Of a stretch of 6,332 nucleotides of DNA, positions 1 to 6,332 are shown piece after piece. Under the pieces are notes generated by a model, which did not search any database, was not told the origin of the DNA, and saw only the letters and a program-made list of their open reading frames with translations. Position 1 is the first letter of the stretch; each line of letters starts with the position of its first letter. The stretch is from Methylococcaceae bacterium (GTDB lineage: Bacteria > Pseudomonadota > Gammaproteobacteria > Methylococcales > Methylococcaceae), in NCBI GenBank assembly GCA_028678445.1, contig JAJRDJ010000170.1:1-6332 (forward strand). Reading direction: 5' to 3'. A program made the translations under genes and the position numbers.

Positions 1-237
1 GGTATTATCCAGAGTAATTCCGTTAAGAGGTTATGGATTTTCTCTAACTAGTGGTTTGTAGGCCCTAAAATTAGGATTTTAATCATTTCGGGAGCTAGAC
101 GACTGCCATGGTTTATCAATGGCTATACAAAAATTCGCGTTCAGATCTATAGGTTCATCTTGCAGAGGAGGAAAACAACGAAAAGCAAAAGCCGGTTAAA
201 ACCACGCAGTCAGTTGATGGTAAGGCTATCGGTCGCG

Positions 238-247
238 CCATTAATGG
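238..247. repeat. 10-bp perfect palindrome CCATTAATGG
   Basis: The sequence equals its own reverse complement over ten bases and lies about 160 bases upstream of the hoxX start. Such a site could bind a dimeric regulator. A single 10-bp palindrome in AT-rich DNA can also arise by chance, and no second copy was seen in this region. No regulator family can be named from it. Confidence 0.25.
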
Positions 248-394
248 AATGATTACTCGCGTGATGAAAATTACTAATATTCGATATTTGTAGTCCGTAT
301 ATAAAGAGAAAAATAAGGCTATACATCAGGATCCCCATCCCGAAAGCAGCCTAAAAAACAATAAGTCTAACAACAGGCACTTGTTTGCCGACCT

Positions 395-404
395 AAAGGA
401 GAGG
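395..404 (+). promoter_or_regulatory. Strong Shine-Dalgarno site of hoxX
   Basis: AAAGGAGAGG lies just before the ATG at 408, with six bases between AAGGAG (396-401) and the ATG. It decides the start: the open frame extends back to a TTG at 381, but that codon has no comparable ribosome site, and the protein from 408 begins MRILL, as this family normally does. Confidence 0.85.
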
Positions 405-407
405 CCC

Positions 408-2201
408 ATGCGGATATTGCTTATTTCGTCTTCCTATAATGGCTTATGCCAGCGTGCCCATGTGGAACTGGATAATCTGGGCCATGACATTTCCATCACC
501 CTGGCATTAAGCGCGGACGATGTCAGAACGGCCGTCGCCCTATTCCAGCCCGATCTGATTATTTGCCCCTTTCTGAAAGAGAAAATACCCGAGGATGTCT
601 GGAGCCGGCATTTATGCATCATCGTGCATCCGGGTATCAGAGGTGACCGGGGCCCTTCTTCCCTGGATTGGGCCATCATGAATAGCGAGAAGGAATGGGG
701 GGTGACGGCACTGCAAGCGGTGGAAGAAATGGATGCTGGCGATATATGGGCCACCGCCACCTTCAAAATGCGGCCGGGCAGCAAGGCCAGCATTTACCGT
801 CGCGAAGTCACTCATGCCGCGATAAGGACGATATTGGAAACCGTGGAGCGCATCGAAAGCCGCGATTTCGTGCCCGAACCCCTGGATTATGCAAATCCCG
901 ATGTGCGCGGACAGCTTCGCCCCCTGATGAAGCAAAGTGAACGGAAAATCGACTGGGAAGTCGATAATGTGGAAACCATACTCCGCAAAATCCATGCGGG
1001 GGACAGCGCTCCGGGTGTCCTGGATACCATCAACGGCGAGGAATATTATTTATTCGGCGTCCACGAAGAGAGCCGCCTCCGGGGCTGGCAGCCTGGCGCA
1101 ATCATTGCCCAGCGCCATGGGGCGATTTGCCGGGCCGCCATCAACGGGGCAGTATGGATATCCCATCTGAAAAAGAAAAATATCGACAAGGTTCCATTCT
1201 ACAAGCGCCTCTTGGGGCACCAAAAGCAACTTGAGTTCAAGCTACCGGCGGCATTGGTATTGGGGCACACCCTGGACGATATCCCCGAGTCCCCTATCGA
1301 TCCGCTGTATATGGAGAACGATAAGACCTTCAAGGAAATCTGGTACGAGGAGGAAAACCAGGTGGGTTATCTGCATTTCGATTTCCACAACGGGGCCATG
1401 AGCACCGAGCAATGCCACCGCCTCCTGGATGCCTATCGTCGCGCCGTGCAGCGCCCCACCAAGGTCTTGGTGCTCATGGGCGGCACCGATTTCTGGTCCA
1501 ACGGGATACACCTCAACGTCATCGAGGCTGCGGATAATCCGGCCAACGAATCCTGGCGCAATATCAATGGCATCGACGATATCGTGCGGGAGATCATTAC
1601 CACCGAAAACAAGCTGACGATATCCTCGGTCTGGGGCAGCGCCGGAGCCGGCGGCGCCATGGTGATTCTGGCGGCCGACAAAGTTTGGGCACGCGAGGGG
1701 GTGATTTTCAATCCCCACTACAAGACCATGGGTCTGTACGGGTCCGAATACTGGACCTATCTGCTGCCGAAACGAGTCGGTCCGGTGAAAGCCCTGGAAC
1801 TCACCGAAACCCCTTTACCCCTTGGCATGAAAAAGGCCAAGGCCATTGGCTATATTGATGAGATTCTTCCCGATACTTACGAGGTATACCAGGCGCAACT
1901 TAGGCAGAAAGCGGAAGCCCTGGCCGCCAGCCCGGACTTTGGCCGGTTGCTGGGAGAAAAACGCGAACGGCGGCAGCGGGACGAAAAGGCCAAGCCATTG
2001 GCCGCCTACCGGGCGGCCGAACTCCAGCATATGCAGATGAATTTCGCCGGTAAGTTCTACGGCGGCGAGGTCAATTATCACGAGGCCCGTTATAACTTCG
2101 TGCACAAGATCAGGCCAAAGGAAACCGCCGCGTATCTAGCCAAACACATGCGGCTGGACATGGCGAGATTCAACGAACTGCGGCAACCCTTGGCGTACTG
2201 A
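408..2201 (+). CDS. hoxX: Hydrogenase maturation protein HoxX/HypX (CO-ligand synthesis)
   Basis: A 597-residue cytoplasmic protein of normal length for HoxX/HypX. Family knowledge: the enzyme takes a formyl group from N10-formyl-tetrahydrofolate to make formyl-CoA, then decarbonylates it to give the CO ligand of the NiFe-hydrogenase Fe(CN)2CO centre, which matters mainly when oxygen is present. Seen here: an N-terminal formyltransferase-like domain (about residues 1-170) with IIVHPGIRGDRGPSS at 71-85. Its H74 and D112 (in MDAGDIW) match the catalytic His and Asp of folate formyltransferases; the usual Asn two residues before the His is Ile72, as in formyl-THF dehydrogenase. A linker domain (about 170-300) follows, then a crotonase-fold domain (about 310-520) with GGTDFWSNGIHLN at 358-370, an oxyanion-hole-like SSVWGSAGAGGAM at 406-418 and the family segment NPHYKTMGLYGSEYW at 435-449. 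The C-terminal tail is basic and helical. No truncation or frameshift is visible. The response-regulator gene follows after 13 bases, probably on the same transcript. No hydrogenase structural or hypABCDEF gene lies in the window. Confidence 0.95.
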   Translation: MRILLISSSYNGLCQRAHVELDNLGHDISITLALSADDVRTAVALFQPDLIICPFLKEKIPEDVWSRHLCIIVHPGIRGDRGPSSLDWAIMNSEKEWGVTALQAVEEMDAGDIWATATFKMRPGSKASIYRREVTHAAIRTILETVERIESRDFVPEPLDYANPDVRGQLRPLMKQSERKIDWEVDNVETILRKIHAGDSAPGVLDTINGEEYYLFGVHEESRLRGWQPGAIIAQRHGAICRAAINGAVWISHLKKKNIDKVPFYKRLLGHQKQLEFKLPAALVLGHTLDDIPESPIDPLYMENDKTFKEIWYEEENQVGYLHFDFHNGAMSTEQCHRLLDAYRRAVQRPTKVLVLMGGTDFWSNGIHLNVIEAADNPANESWRNINGIDDIVREIITTENKLTISSVWGSAGAGGAMVILAADKVWAREGVIFNPHYKTMGLYGSEYWTYLLPKRVGPVKALELTETPLPLGMKKAKAIGYIDEILPDTYEVYQAQLRQKAEALAASPDFGRLLGEKRERRQRDEKAKPLAAYRAAELQHMQMNFAGKFYGGEVNYHEARYNFVHKIRPKETAAYLAKHMRLDMARFNELRQPLAY

Positions 2202-2208
2202 AAGGAGA
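2201..2208 (+). promoter_or_regulatory. Shine-Dalgarno site of the response regulator, touching the hoxX stop
   Basis: AAAGGAGA begins on the last base of the hoxX TGA stop (2199-2201). AGGAG (2203-2207) is seven bases before the ATG at 2215. A ribosome finishing hoxX would cover this site, so translation of the two genes is probably coupled. Confidence 0.8.
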
Positions 2209-2214
2209 TACTTT

Positions 2215-3063
2215 ATGTTTTTCAAACACTGGCCTGTACTTTTGGTGGACGACGAGCCCGACGTACTCACTATCTCCCGGCTCGCCATGAAGAATTTCAA
2301 TGTTTATGGCCTCCCGCTGAAAATCCATACGGCGGAAAGCAAAGCCGAAGCCATCCGGCTCATGAACGACAATGTCGAAGTCGGCTGTTCCCTGGCCGTC
2401 GCCTTTCTGGACGTGGTCATGGAAACCGATAGCGCGGGGTTGGAACTCTGCGACTATATTCGCAACGACATGGGCAACAAGCTCACCCAGATCTTCATAC
2501 GTACCGGCCAGCCGGGGGTGGCGCCGGAGCGGCAGGTCATCGATAAGTACGATATCAACGGTTATTTCACCAAGGTGGAGGCTACGGAAGACAAACTGTA
2601 TTCCCTGGTGAAAAGCGCCGTCCGGCAATACCTTTGCTACGGCATGGCGTTGGCCACCATCGACCTGTCCAATAACCTGATGGCTGCCGGCACCTCGCGG
2701 CGCAAAATTCTGTATGCCATTTCCCCCGTGGGCATCCTGAGTCCCGAGCAGATCGATACTCCCCGTTGGCTAATCGTTGACGACCAAATCTTGTTTTCGG
2801 ACGAGGTCGACGTGGACGAGGCCGTGCGGTTGCTCGAACAATTCCGCAACCAGGATGGGGTGATGCTGGATCCCGCCGGCGACCGCTACGTGAAGGGCGA
2901 AGACGGCTACCAGCTCATCCAGGTCGCCCGAACCCCTGCGCGATCCGAGGCCATGTTTCTGTTCAAGAGCCAGTTTTCGCCCCCGGATATCGTGATCAAC
3001 CTGATGCACAGCTTCGTGAATCAACTGGCCATCGCCTGGCATCACAGCCAGGACGACGCCTAG
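2215..3063 (+). CDS. Response regulator: receiver domain plus unassigned C-terminal half
   Basis: A 282-residue soluble protein. Residues 5-140 form a CheY-like receiver: acidic pair D12-D13 in LLVDDEPDV, phospho-acceptor D66 in FLDVVMETD, switch Thr97 in IRTGQP and conserved Lys120 in GYFTK. The sub-type, with VVMETD, a following Gly-Leu-Leu-like stretch, RTGQPG, APER and YDING, resembles receivers found with DUF3369 in HD-GYP or kinase-type regulators. It therefore probably takes phosphate from a histidine kinase, and the MHYT kinase downstream is the obvious candidate. The C-terminal half (about 140-282) has no DNA-binding helix-turn-helix, HD-GYP, GGDEF or kinase motif that I can see. It is a mix of predicted strands and helices, perhaps a divergent GAF-like or DUF3369-like sensor fold, and includes a second acidic VDD at 188-190 that is not in a receiver context. 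The output is unknown. It starts 13 bases after hoxX, so it is probably cotranscribed with it. Confidence 0.88.
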   Translation: MFFKHWPVLLVDDEPDVLTISRLAMKNFNVYGLPLKIHTAESKAEAIRLMNDNVEVGCSLAVAFLDVVMETDSAGLELCDYIRNDMGNKLTQIFIRTGQPGVAPERQVIDKYDINGYFTKVEATEDKLYSLVKSAVRQYLCYGMALATIDLSNNLMAAGTSRRKILYAISPVGILSPEQIDTPRWLIVDDQILFSDEVDVDEAVRLLEQFRNQDGVMLDPAGDRYVKGEDGYQLIQVARTPARSEAMFLFKSQFSPPDIVINLMHSFVNQLAIAWHHSQDDA

Positions 3064-3233
3064 CGGTCTTCTTGAACCGGCGCGGGAATCGCCGGTACCC
3101 CGATTGTATTGGAGGGTGAGGCTGGCCGCGGGGGATATACCCCAATCCCGGGGCATGTCTCTACCCAACAGTGCATGAACGGTGAGGGTTCCTGCCCGAA
3201 TTCCGCTGCAACAAACTGCGTGAGACATCCTCC
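3064..3233. other. 170-base gap between response regulator and hybrid kinase
   Basis: Apart from the hairpin at 3076-3096 there are runs of G and C (about 3130-3156) that could pair locally, and a short direct repeat GGTGAGG (3115-3121 and 3181-3187). I see no clear promoter. An in-frame TGA at 3183-3185 limits how far upstream the kinase could begin, and no ATG, GTG or TTG lies in frame between it and 3234. The gap is long enough to hold a separate promoter for the kinase, but none can be pointed to. Confidence 0.45.
3076..3096 (+). other. Small GC hairpin in the gap before the kinase gene
   Basis: ACCGGCG (3076-3082) and CGCCGGT (3090-3096) are perfect inverted repeats of 7 bp with a 7-base loop, starting 13 bases after the response-regulator stop. 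No T-run follows (the next bases are ACCCCG), so it is not a canonical intrinsic terminator. It may protect the 3' end or weakly attenuate read-through into the kinase gene. Confidence 0.4.
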
Positions 3234-6029
3234 ATGTACCATTATTTCTACGATGGAAGAGACCTGCGGTCCGCCCTGGAGACTCATTACAGTCCGGGGT
3301 TAGTCGTCCTCTCGATCGCCATGGGCTGTTTGGCGGCCTATGGCGCACTCGGGGTGGCGGACCGCATCATTGCGTCCGACAATGCCAAGCTCCAGCGGAA
3401 CTGGCTGGCCGCCGGCGCAGTGATCCTGGGTATCGGCGTCTGGGCGATGCACTTCATCGCCATGCTGGCGCTCAAGCTACCGATTGCGGTTAGCTACGAC
3501 ATCCTCGTCACCATCTTGTCCACTCTGCCGGTCATTCTCGCCAGCGGCGTCACGCTCTATGTGATCAGCCGTCCGAAGATCAAAAAGATCCAGATGTTTG
3601 CGGGCGGAACACTCATGGGTGCAGGCATCGGTGCCATGCACTATGTCGGTATGGCAGCCATGTCAGGCGTCGGCCAGCAGATCCTCATGATGTACGACCC
3701 GAAGCTGTTTGTCGTGTCGGTCATCGTCGCCGTTGTACTCGCCAATGCCGCGCTCTTCATCAATTCCCTGGTCGGCCGTAAAAATGAGGAGGGCAACGCC
3801 CTCTGGGGCAAGCTCGAATCCGCCGCCGTCATGGGGTTTGCCGTATCCGGCATGCACTATACGGCGATGGCCGCCACCTATTTCTTTCCGGGAGACGCCG
3901 CGCCCGGCAGGGTGGACCATGTGCTGGATCCCGACTCGCTAGCGCTTTGGGTCACTTTAGCCTCGGTCCTGGTGACGTCGCTGGCGATCTTCATCACCGT
4001 CGTCGACAGCCGGTTACAGCAGATGGCCCGCGACGAGGCTATGAGCCGCTCACGCATGCGCGAGGCGATCGAAAGCATCTCCGACGGTTTTTCTCTCTAC
4101 GACATGGATGATTGCCTGGTGGAATGCAACCAGCGTTACCGCGAACTGATGGATAGCGGTTCAGGGATCGTCCCCGGCATGACTTTCGAGGCGGTGGTCC
4201 GGGGTGCCGCCGAAGCCGGACTGATCCTGGACGCCGAGGACCGCATCGAGGAATGGGTGGCGGAAAGGATAGCGCGGCACCGCTCGCCGCGGGGCCATTT
4301 CGTTGAACACTTCAAGGGGGACCGCTGGATCCGGGTCAGCGAACGGCGGGTTTGGAATACGGGGACCGTCGCCATTCGCACCGACGTCACCGAACTCAAG
4401 CGCACCGAGATCGAGCTCTCAAAAGCCATGGCCGAGGCCGAACGGACGCGCACCGCGGCCGAGGAAGCCAACCGCTCCAAGAGCGCCTTCCTCGCCAATA
4501 TGTCCCATGAACTCCGCACCCCCATGAATGCGATCATCGGCTACAGCGAGATGCTGCTGGAAGAGGCCATGGATACGGGACAGACGGAAACGGTTAGCGA
4601 CCTGGAGAAAATCCGCTCCGCCGGGAAGCACCTGTTGTCGCTCATCAATGAAATCCTGGACCTCTCCAAGATCGAGGCGGGCAAGATGGAGCTCTACCTG
4701 GAAGATTTCGATCTGCTGTCCGTCATCCGCGACGTGGAAAACACCATCAAACCGTTGGTCGACAAGAACGGCAATACCCTCGTGGTCAAGTACCCTCCCA
4801 CGCTGCCCGCCATGCGCGCCGATCTCACCAAGTTGCGGCAGGGCTTGTTCAATCTTCTCAGCAATGCCTGCAAATTCACTGAAAATGGCCTGATCACCTT
4901 AGTGGTTGCAATCGATCAACTGGACGGCGGGGACTGGGTATCATTCCGGGTGACCGATACCGGAATCGGCATGACTAAAGACCAGGTGGCCAAGGTTTTC
5001 GAGGCGTTTACCCAGGCGGATAATTCGACCACCCGAAAATATGGCGGAACCGGCCTCGGCTTGACCATAACCAAGAAATTCTGCCAGCTGATGGGGGGGG
5101 ATATTTCTGTGAGCAGCGAACCCGGCGTGGGCTCCACATTTACCATTCAGCTTCCGGCCCAAGCAATGGCGCCCCCCCCTCCGTTTTCACTGTCGGTACT
5201 GGATACCTTGTCTTCGACTCGCCCTCCCCAGGACCTTGCCATAGCCGAACATGACAATACTATCCTGATTATCGACGACGACCCGGCTAACCGCGATCTC
5301 CTGCACGATATGTTAACTAGAAAGGGCTTTACATCCATTGTGGCCGCCGACGGAAAAGACGGGCTCGAAATGGCCCATAAACTGCATCCGGCGGTAATCA
5401 CCCTCGATGTCATGATGCCGCACATGGATGGATGGCAGTTACTTGCCGCACTGAAACTCGATCCGGATACCCAAGCTATTCCGGTTATTCTGGTGACCCT
5501 CGGAGAAGACAGGACTCAGGGGTATGCCCTGGGCGTTTCCGAGTATCTCATTAAACCCATAGAACGCCAGCAACTGGTATCGCTGTTGAGAAAATACCAA
5601 TGTTACGAGAGTTCGGGCAAGATCTTGGTGGTGGACGACGATCCCGTTAATCGCGACATCCTGTCCCGCACCGTGGTTGCTGCGGGTTACGATATCGCCG
5701 AGGCAGGGAATGGGCTTGAGGCTCTTGCCTATCTGGAAGCCAACGATGCCTCACTGGTGCTCCTGGATTTGATGATGCCCGCCATGGACGGCTTTCAGTT
5801 TTTGCAGGTATTGCGCACTCACGACCAATGGAAGCGATTGCCGGTAGTGGTGGTCACCGCCAAGGAATTGACGGCAGAGGAACGTACCCAACTCGCTGAT
5901 TCGGTGCAGAGCATCCTGCAAAAAGGGTCCTACGAACGCGAGCAATTATTGCACGACATCGACGATCTCATTTCCCTGCAACTACCAAGACAGAATTCCT
6001 GCAGCCCCAAGGGTGGAGCCCATGACTAG
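3234..6029 (+). CDS. MHYT-PAS hybrid histidine kinase with two C-terminal receivers
   Basis: A 931-residue inner-membrane sensor kinase. Residues 20-258 contain seven likely membrane helices (near 22-42, 57-79, 88-111, 120-143, 158-180, 194-216, 236-258). Three carry the MHYT-type motif: MHFI at 72-75, MHYV at 135-138 and MHYT at 207-210. MHYT domains are proposed (family knowledge, not proven here) to bind copper or another metal and sense O2, CO or NO. A PAS domain (about 273-388) and a charged coiled coil (about 388-418) follow. HisKA has phospho-acceptor H425 in SHELRTP. The ATPase has N-box NLLSNACKF (540-548), G1 DTGIGM (575-580) and G2 GGTGLGL (604-610). Receiver 1 (about 675-788) has D681-D683, D725, T755 and K774; receiver 2 (about 796-912) has D801-D803, D845, T875 and K897. 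All catalytic residues are present, so it should be active. The ATG at 3234 is the only usable start after an in-frame stop at 3183; its ribosome site is weak (GTGAG, 3220-3224). The 3' end overlaps the next regulator by 8 bases. Confidence 0.95.
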   Translation: MYHYFYDGRDLRSALETHYSPGLVVLSIAMGCLAAYGALGVADRIIASDNAKLQRNWLAAGAVILGIGVWAMHFIAMLALKLPIAVSYDILVTILSTLPVILASGVTLYVISRPKIKKIQMFAGGTLMGAGIGAMHYVGMAAMSGVGQQILMMYDPKLFVVSVIVAVVLANAALFINSLVGRKNEEGNALWGKLESAAVMGFAVSGMHYTAMAATYFFPGDAAPGRVDHVLDPDSLALWVTLASVLVTSLAIFITVVDSRLQQMARDEAMSRSRMREAIESISDGFSLYDMDDCLVECNQRYRELMDSGSGIVPGMTFEAVVRGAAEAGLILDAEDRIEEWVAERIARHRSPRGHFVEHFKGDRWIRVSERRVWNTGTVAIRTDVTELKRTEIELSKAMAEAERTRTAAEEANRSKSAFLANMSHELRTPMNAIIGYSEMLLEEAMDTGQTETVSDLEKIRSAGKHLLSLINEILDLSKIEAGKMELYLEDFDLLSVIRDVENTIKPLVDKNGNTLVVKYPPTLPAMRADLTKLRQGLFNLLSNACKFTENGLITLVVAIDQLDGGDWVSFRVTDTGIGMTKDQVAKVFEAFTQADNSTTRKYGGTGLGLTITKKFCQLMGGDISVSSEPGVGSTFTIQLPAQAMAPPPPFSLSVLDTLSSTRPPQDLAIAEHDNTILIIDDDPANRDLLHDMLTRKGFTSIVAADGKDGLEMAHKLHPAVITLDVMMPHMDGWQLLAALKLDPDTQAIPVILVTLGEDRTQGYALGVSEYLIKPIERQQLVSLLRKYQCYESSGKILVVDDDPVNRDILSRTVVAAGYDIAEAGNGLEALAYLEANDASLVLLDLMMPAMDGFQFLQVLRTHDQWKRLPVVVVTAKELTAEERTQLADSVQSILQKGSYEREQLLHDIDDLISLQLPRQNSCSPKGGAHD
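5093..5100 (+). repeat. G8 homopolymer tract at the end of the ATPase domain
   Basis: Eight consecutive G bases encode part of QLMGGD (residues 618-623). Loss of one base would place a TGA at 5110-5112 in frame. Gain of one base would read on to a TGA at 5252-5254. Tracts of this length are prone to slippage, though eight bases is near the lower end for phase-variable genes. Confidence 0.6.
5172..5179 (+). repeat. C8 homopolymer tract in the kinase-receiver linker
   Basis: Eight consecutive C bases lie within the codons for APPPP (residues 646-650), in the proline-rich linker between the ATPase and the first receiver. Loss of one base gives a TAG at 5242-5244 (about 669 residues). Gain of one gives a TGA at 5252-5254 (about 673 residues). 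Both end just before receiver 1. Confidence 0.6.
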
Positions 6030-6332
6030 AATACTGCTGGTCGAAGATAACGAGTTGAACCGCGACATGCTGTCGCGCCGGTTGACAAAGAAAGGCTACG
6101 AGATAGTCATGGCGGTGGATGGCGAAAACGGCTTGGAATTGGCCCTGTCGCTGAAACCCGATTTGATACTAATGGACATGAGCCTTCCCATTATGGACGG
6201 CTGGGAAGCCACGCGACGCATCAAGGCCCACCCGGATACCATGCACATACCCGTGATCGCGCTAACCGCACACGCCATGGGTGAGGACCGGCAAAGGGCG
6301 CTGGAAGCCGGGTGCGACGACTATGACACCAA
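6022..6332 (+). CDS. Single-domain-type response regulator, 3' end beyond the window
   Basis: The ATG at 6022 lies inside the last codons of the kinase gene (stop 6027-6029), giving an 8-base overlap typical of translational coupling. A purine-rich ribosome site, AAGGGTGGAG (6009-6018), precedes it. The 103 complete codons encode a receiver from its first strand (ILLVEDNELNRD): acidic pair E8-D9, phospho-acceptor D52 in LMDMSLP, and switch Thr82 in IALTAH. The window ends two bases (aa) into codon 104, exactly where receivers of this sub-type (GCDDYDTKP) have the conserved Lys. It is probably the phosphorelay partner of the kinase upstream, either a stand-alone DivK/CheY-like protein or a receiver with an output domain (for example a cyclase) further on; the window cannot tell. 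Its sequence is close to receiver 1 of the kinase, suggesting common ancestry. Confidence 0.92.
   Translation, partial: MTRILLVEDNELNRDMLSRRLTKKGYEIVMAVDGENGLELALSLKPDLILMDMSLPIMDGWEATRRIKAHPDTMHIPVIALTAHAMGEDRQRALEAGCDDYDT

Larger units (their letters stand above)
1..407. other. AT-rich intergenic region upstream of hoxX, no supportable gene
   Basis: This stretch is much richer in A and T than the rest of the window (about 35% G+C in the first 60 bases). It has no ORF with a start codon, ribosome site and recognisable product. One frame is open from 153 to 290 (46 codons between two TAG stops) but has no ATG, GTG or TTG until an ATG at 249, and its translation matches no family I know. I found no tRNA-like fold and no convincing sigma-70 or sigma-54 promoter. 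The promoter of hoxX presumably lies here, because this is the only non-coding DNA upstream of it in the window. The region could also hold the decayed end of an older gene. Confidence 0.6.

Noticed and set aside
105..123. Inverted repeat GCCAT / ATGGC as a hairpin or operator
   Set aside because: Only 5 bp of stem with a 9-base loop, expected by chance.
153..290. 46-codon open frame as a small gene
   Set aside because: No start codon until 249, no product similarity that I recognise; what remains after the ATG is 14 codons.
376..388. Sigma-54-like -24/-12 promoter (GGCAC, then TTGC), attractive because some hydrogenase genes use sigma-54
   Set aside because: The GG to GC spacing is one base short (9 instead of 10), and transcription would start near 400, inside the ribosome site, leaving hoxX without a usable leader.
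381..407. TTG at 381 as the hoxX start
   Set aside because: No ribosome site before it, while the ATG at 408 has a strong one and gives the usual N-terminus of the family.
1242..1718. Minus-strand ORF of 158 codons inside hoxX
   Set aside because: It lies entirely antisense to the conserved crotonase domain and has no recognisable motif.
2170..2628. Minus-strand ORF of 152 codons over the receiver domain
   Set aside because: It is antisense to a clearly conserved receiver; no family features in its translation.
3109..3303. Plus-strand 64-codon ORF with several cysteines in the gap
   Set aside because: TTG start without a ribosome site upstream (the GGAGG at 3111-3115 is downstream of it), and it overlaps the kinase start in another frame.
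2770..3348. Minus-strand ORF of 192 codons
   Set aside because: It is antisense to the response regulator and the start of the kinase, runs across the gap, and has a low-complexity translation with no domain. It is a by-product of GC-rich codon bias.

Overview
The window holds three complete genes and the start of a fourth, all on the + strand. A long AT-rich non-coding stretch (1-407) precedes them. The coding part is GC-rich (one 60-base line around 4201-4260 is 70% G+C) and the first 60 bases are about 35% G+C. Shine-Dalgarno sites and domain architectures are bacterial. A proteobacterium (Pseudomonadota) living aerobically or microaerobically with a NiFe hydrogenase is the best guess, but the sequence does not fix class or genus.

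Layout: (1) 1-407, no supportable gene, one short palindrome and no convincing promoter. (2) 408-2201, hoxX/hypX, a two-domain enzyme (formyltransferase plus crotonase fold) whose family makes the CO ligand of the NiFe-hydrogenase active site from a formyl-tetrahydrofolate-type donor. (3) 2215-3063, a 282-residue response regulator with a well-conserved receiver and a C-terminal half I cannot assign, beginning 13 bases after hoxX. (4) 3064-3233, a 170-base gap with a small GC hairpin. (5) 3234-6029, a 931-residue membrane hybrid histidine kinase: seven-helix MHYT sensor, PAS, HisKA, HATPase and two receivers. (6) 6022 to the window end, a single-receiver response regulator overlapping the kinase gene by 8 bases and cut by the window edge.

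Read together, a CO-making hydrogenase maturation enzyme sits immediately upstream of a multi-component phosphorelay. The relay's sensor belongs to a family proposed to bind metal and sense diatomic gases (O2, CO or NO). The most interesting hypothesis is a functional link between CO or hydrogenase cofactor supply and this relay; this rests on gene order and family knowledge only. The second notable point is a pair of 8-base homopolymer tracts (G8 and C8) at the junction between kinase core and receivers. A one-base slip in either would stop translation at or just after the end of the ATPase domain, before the first receiver.
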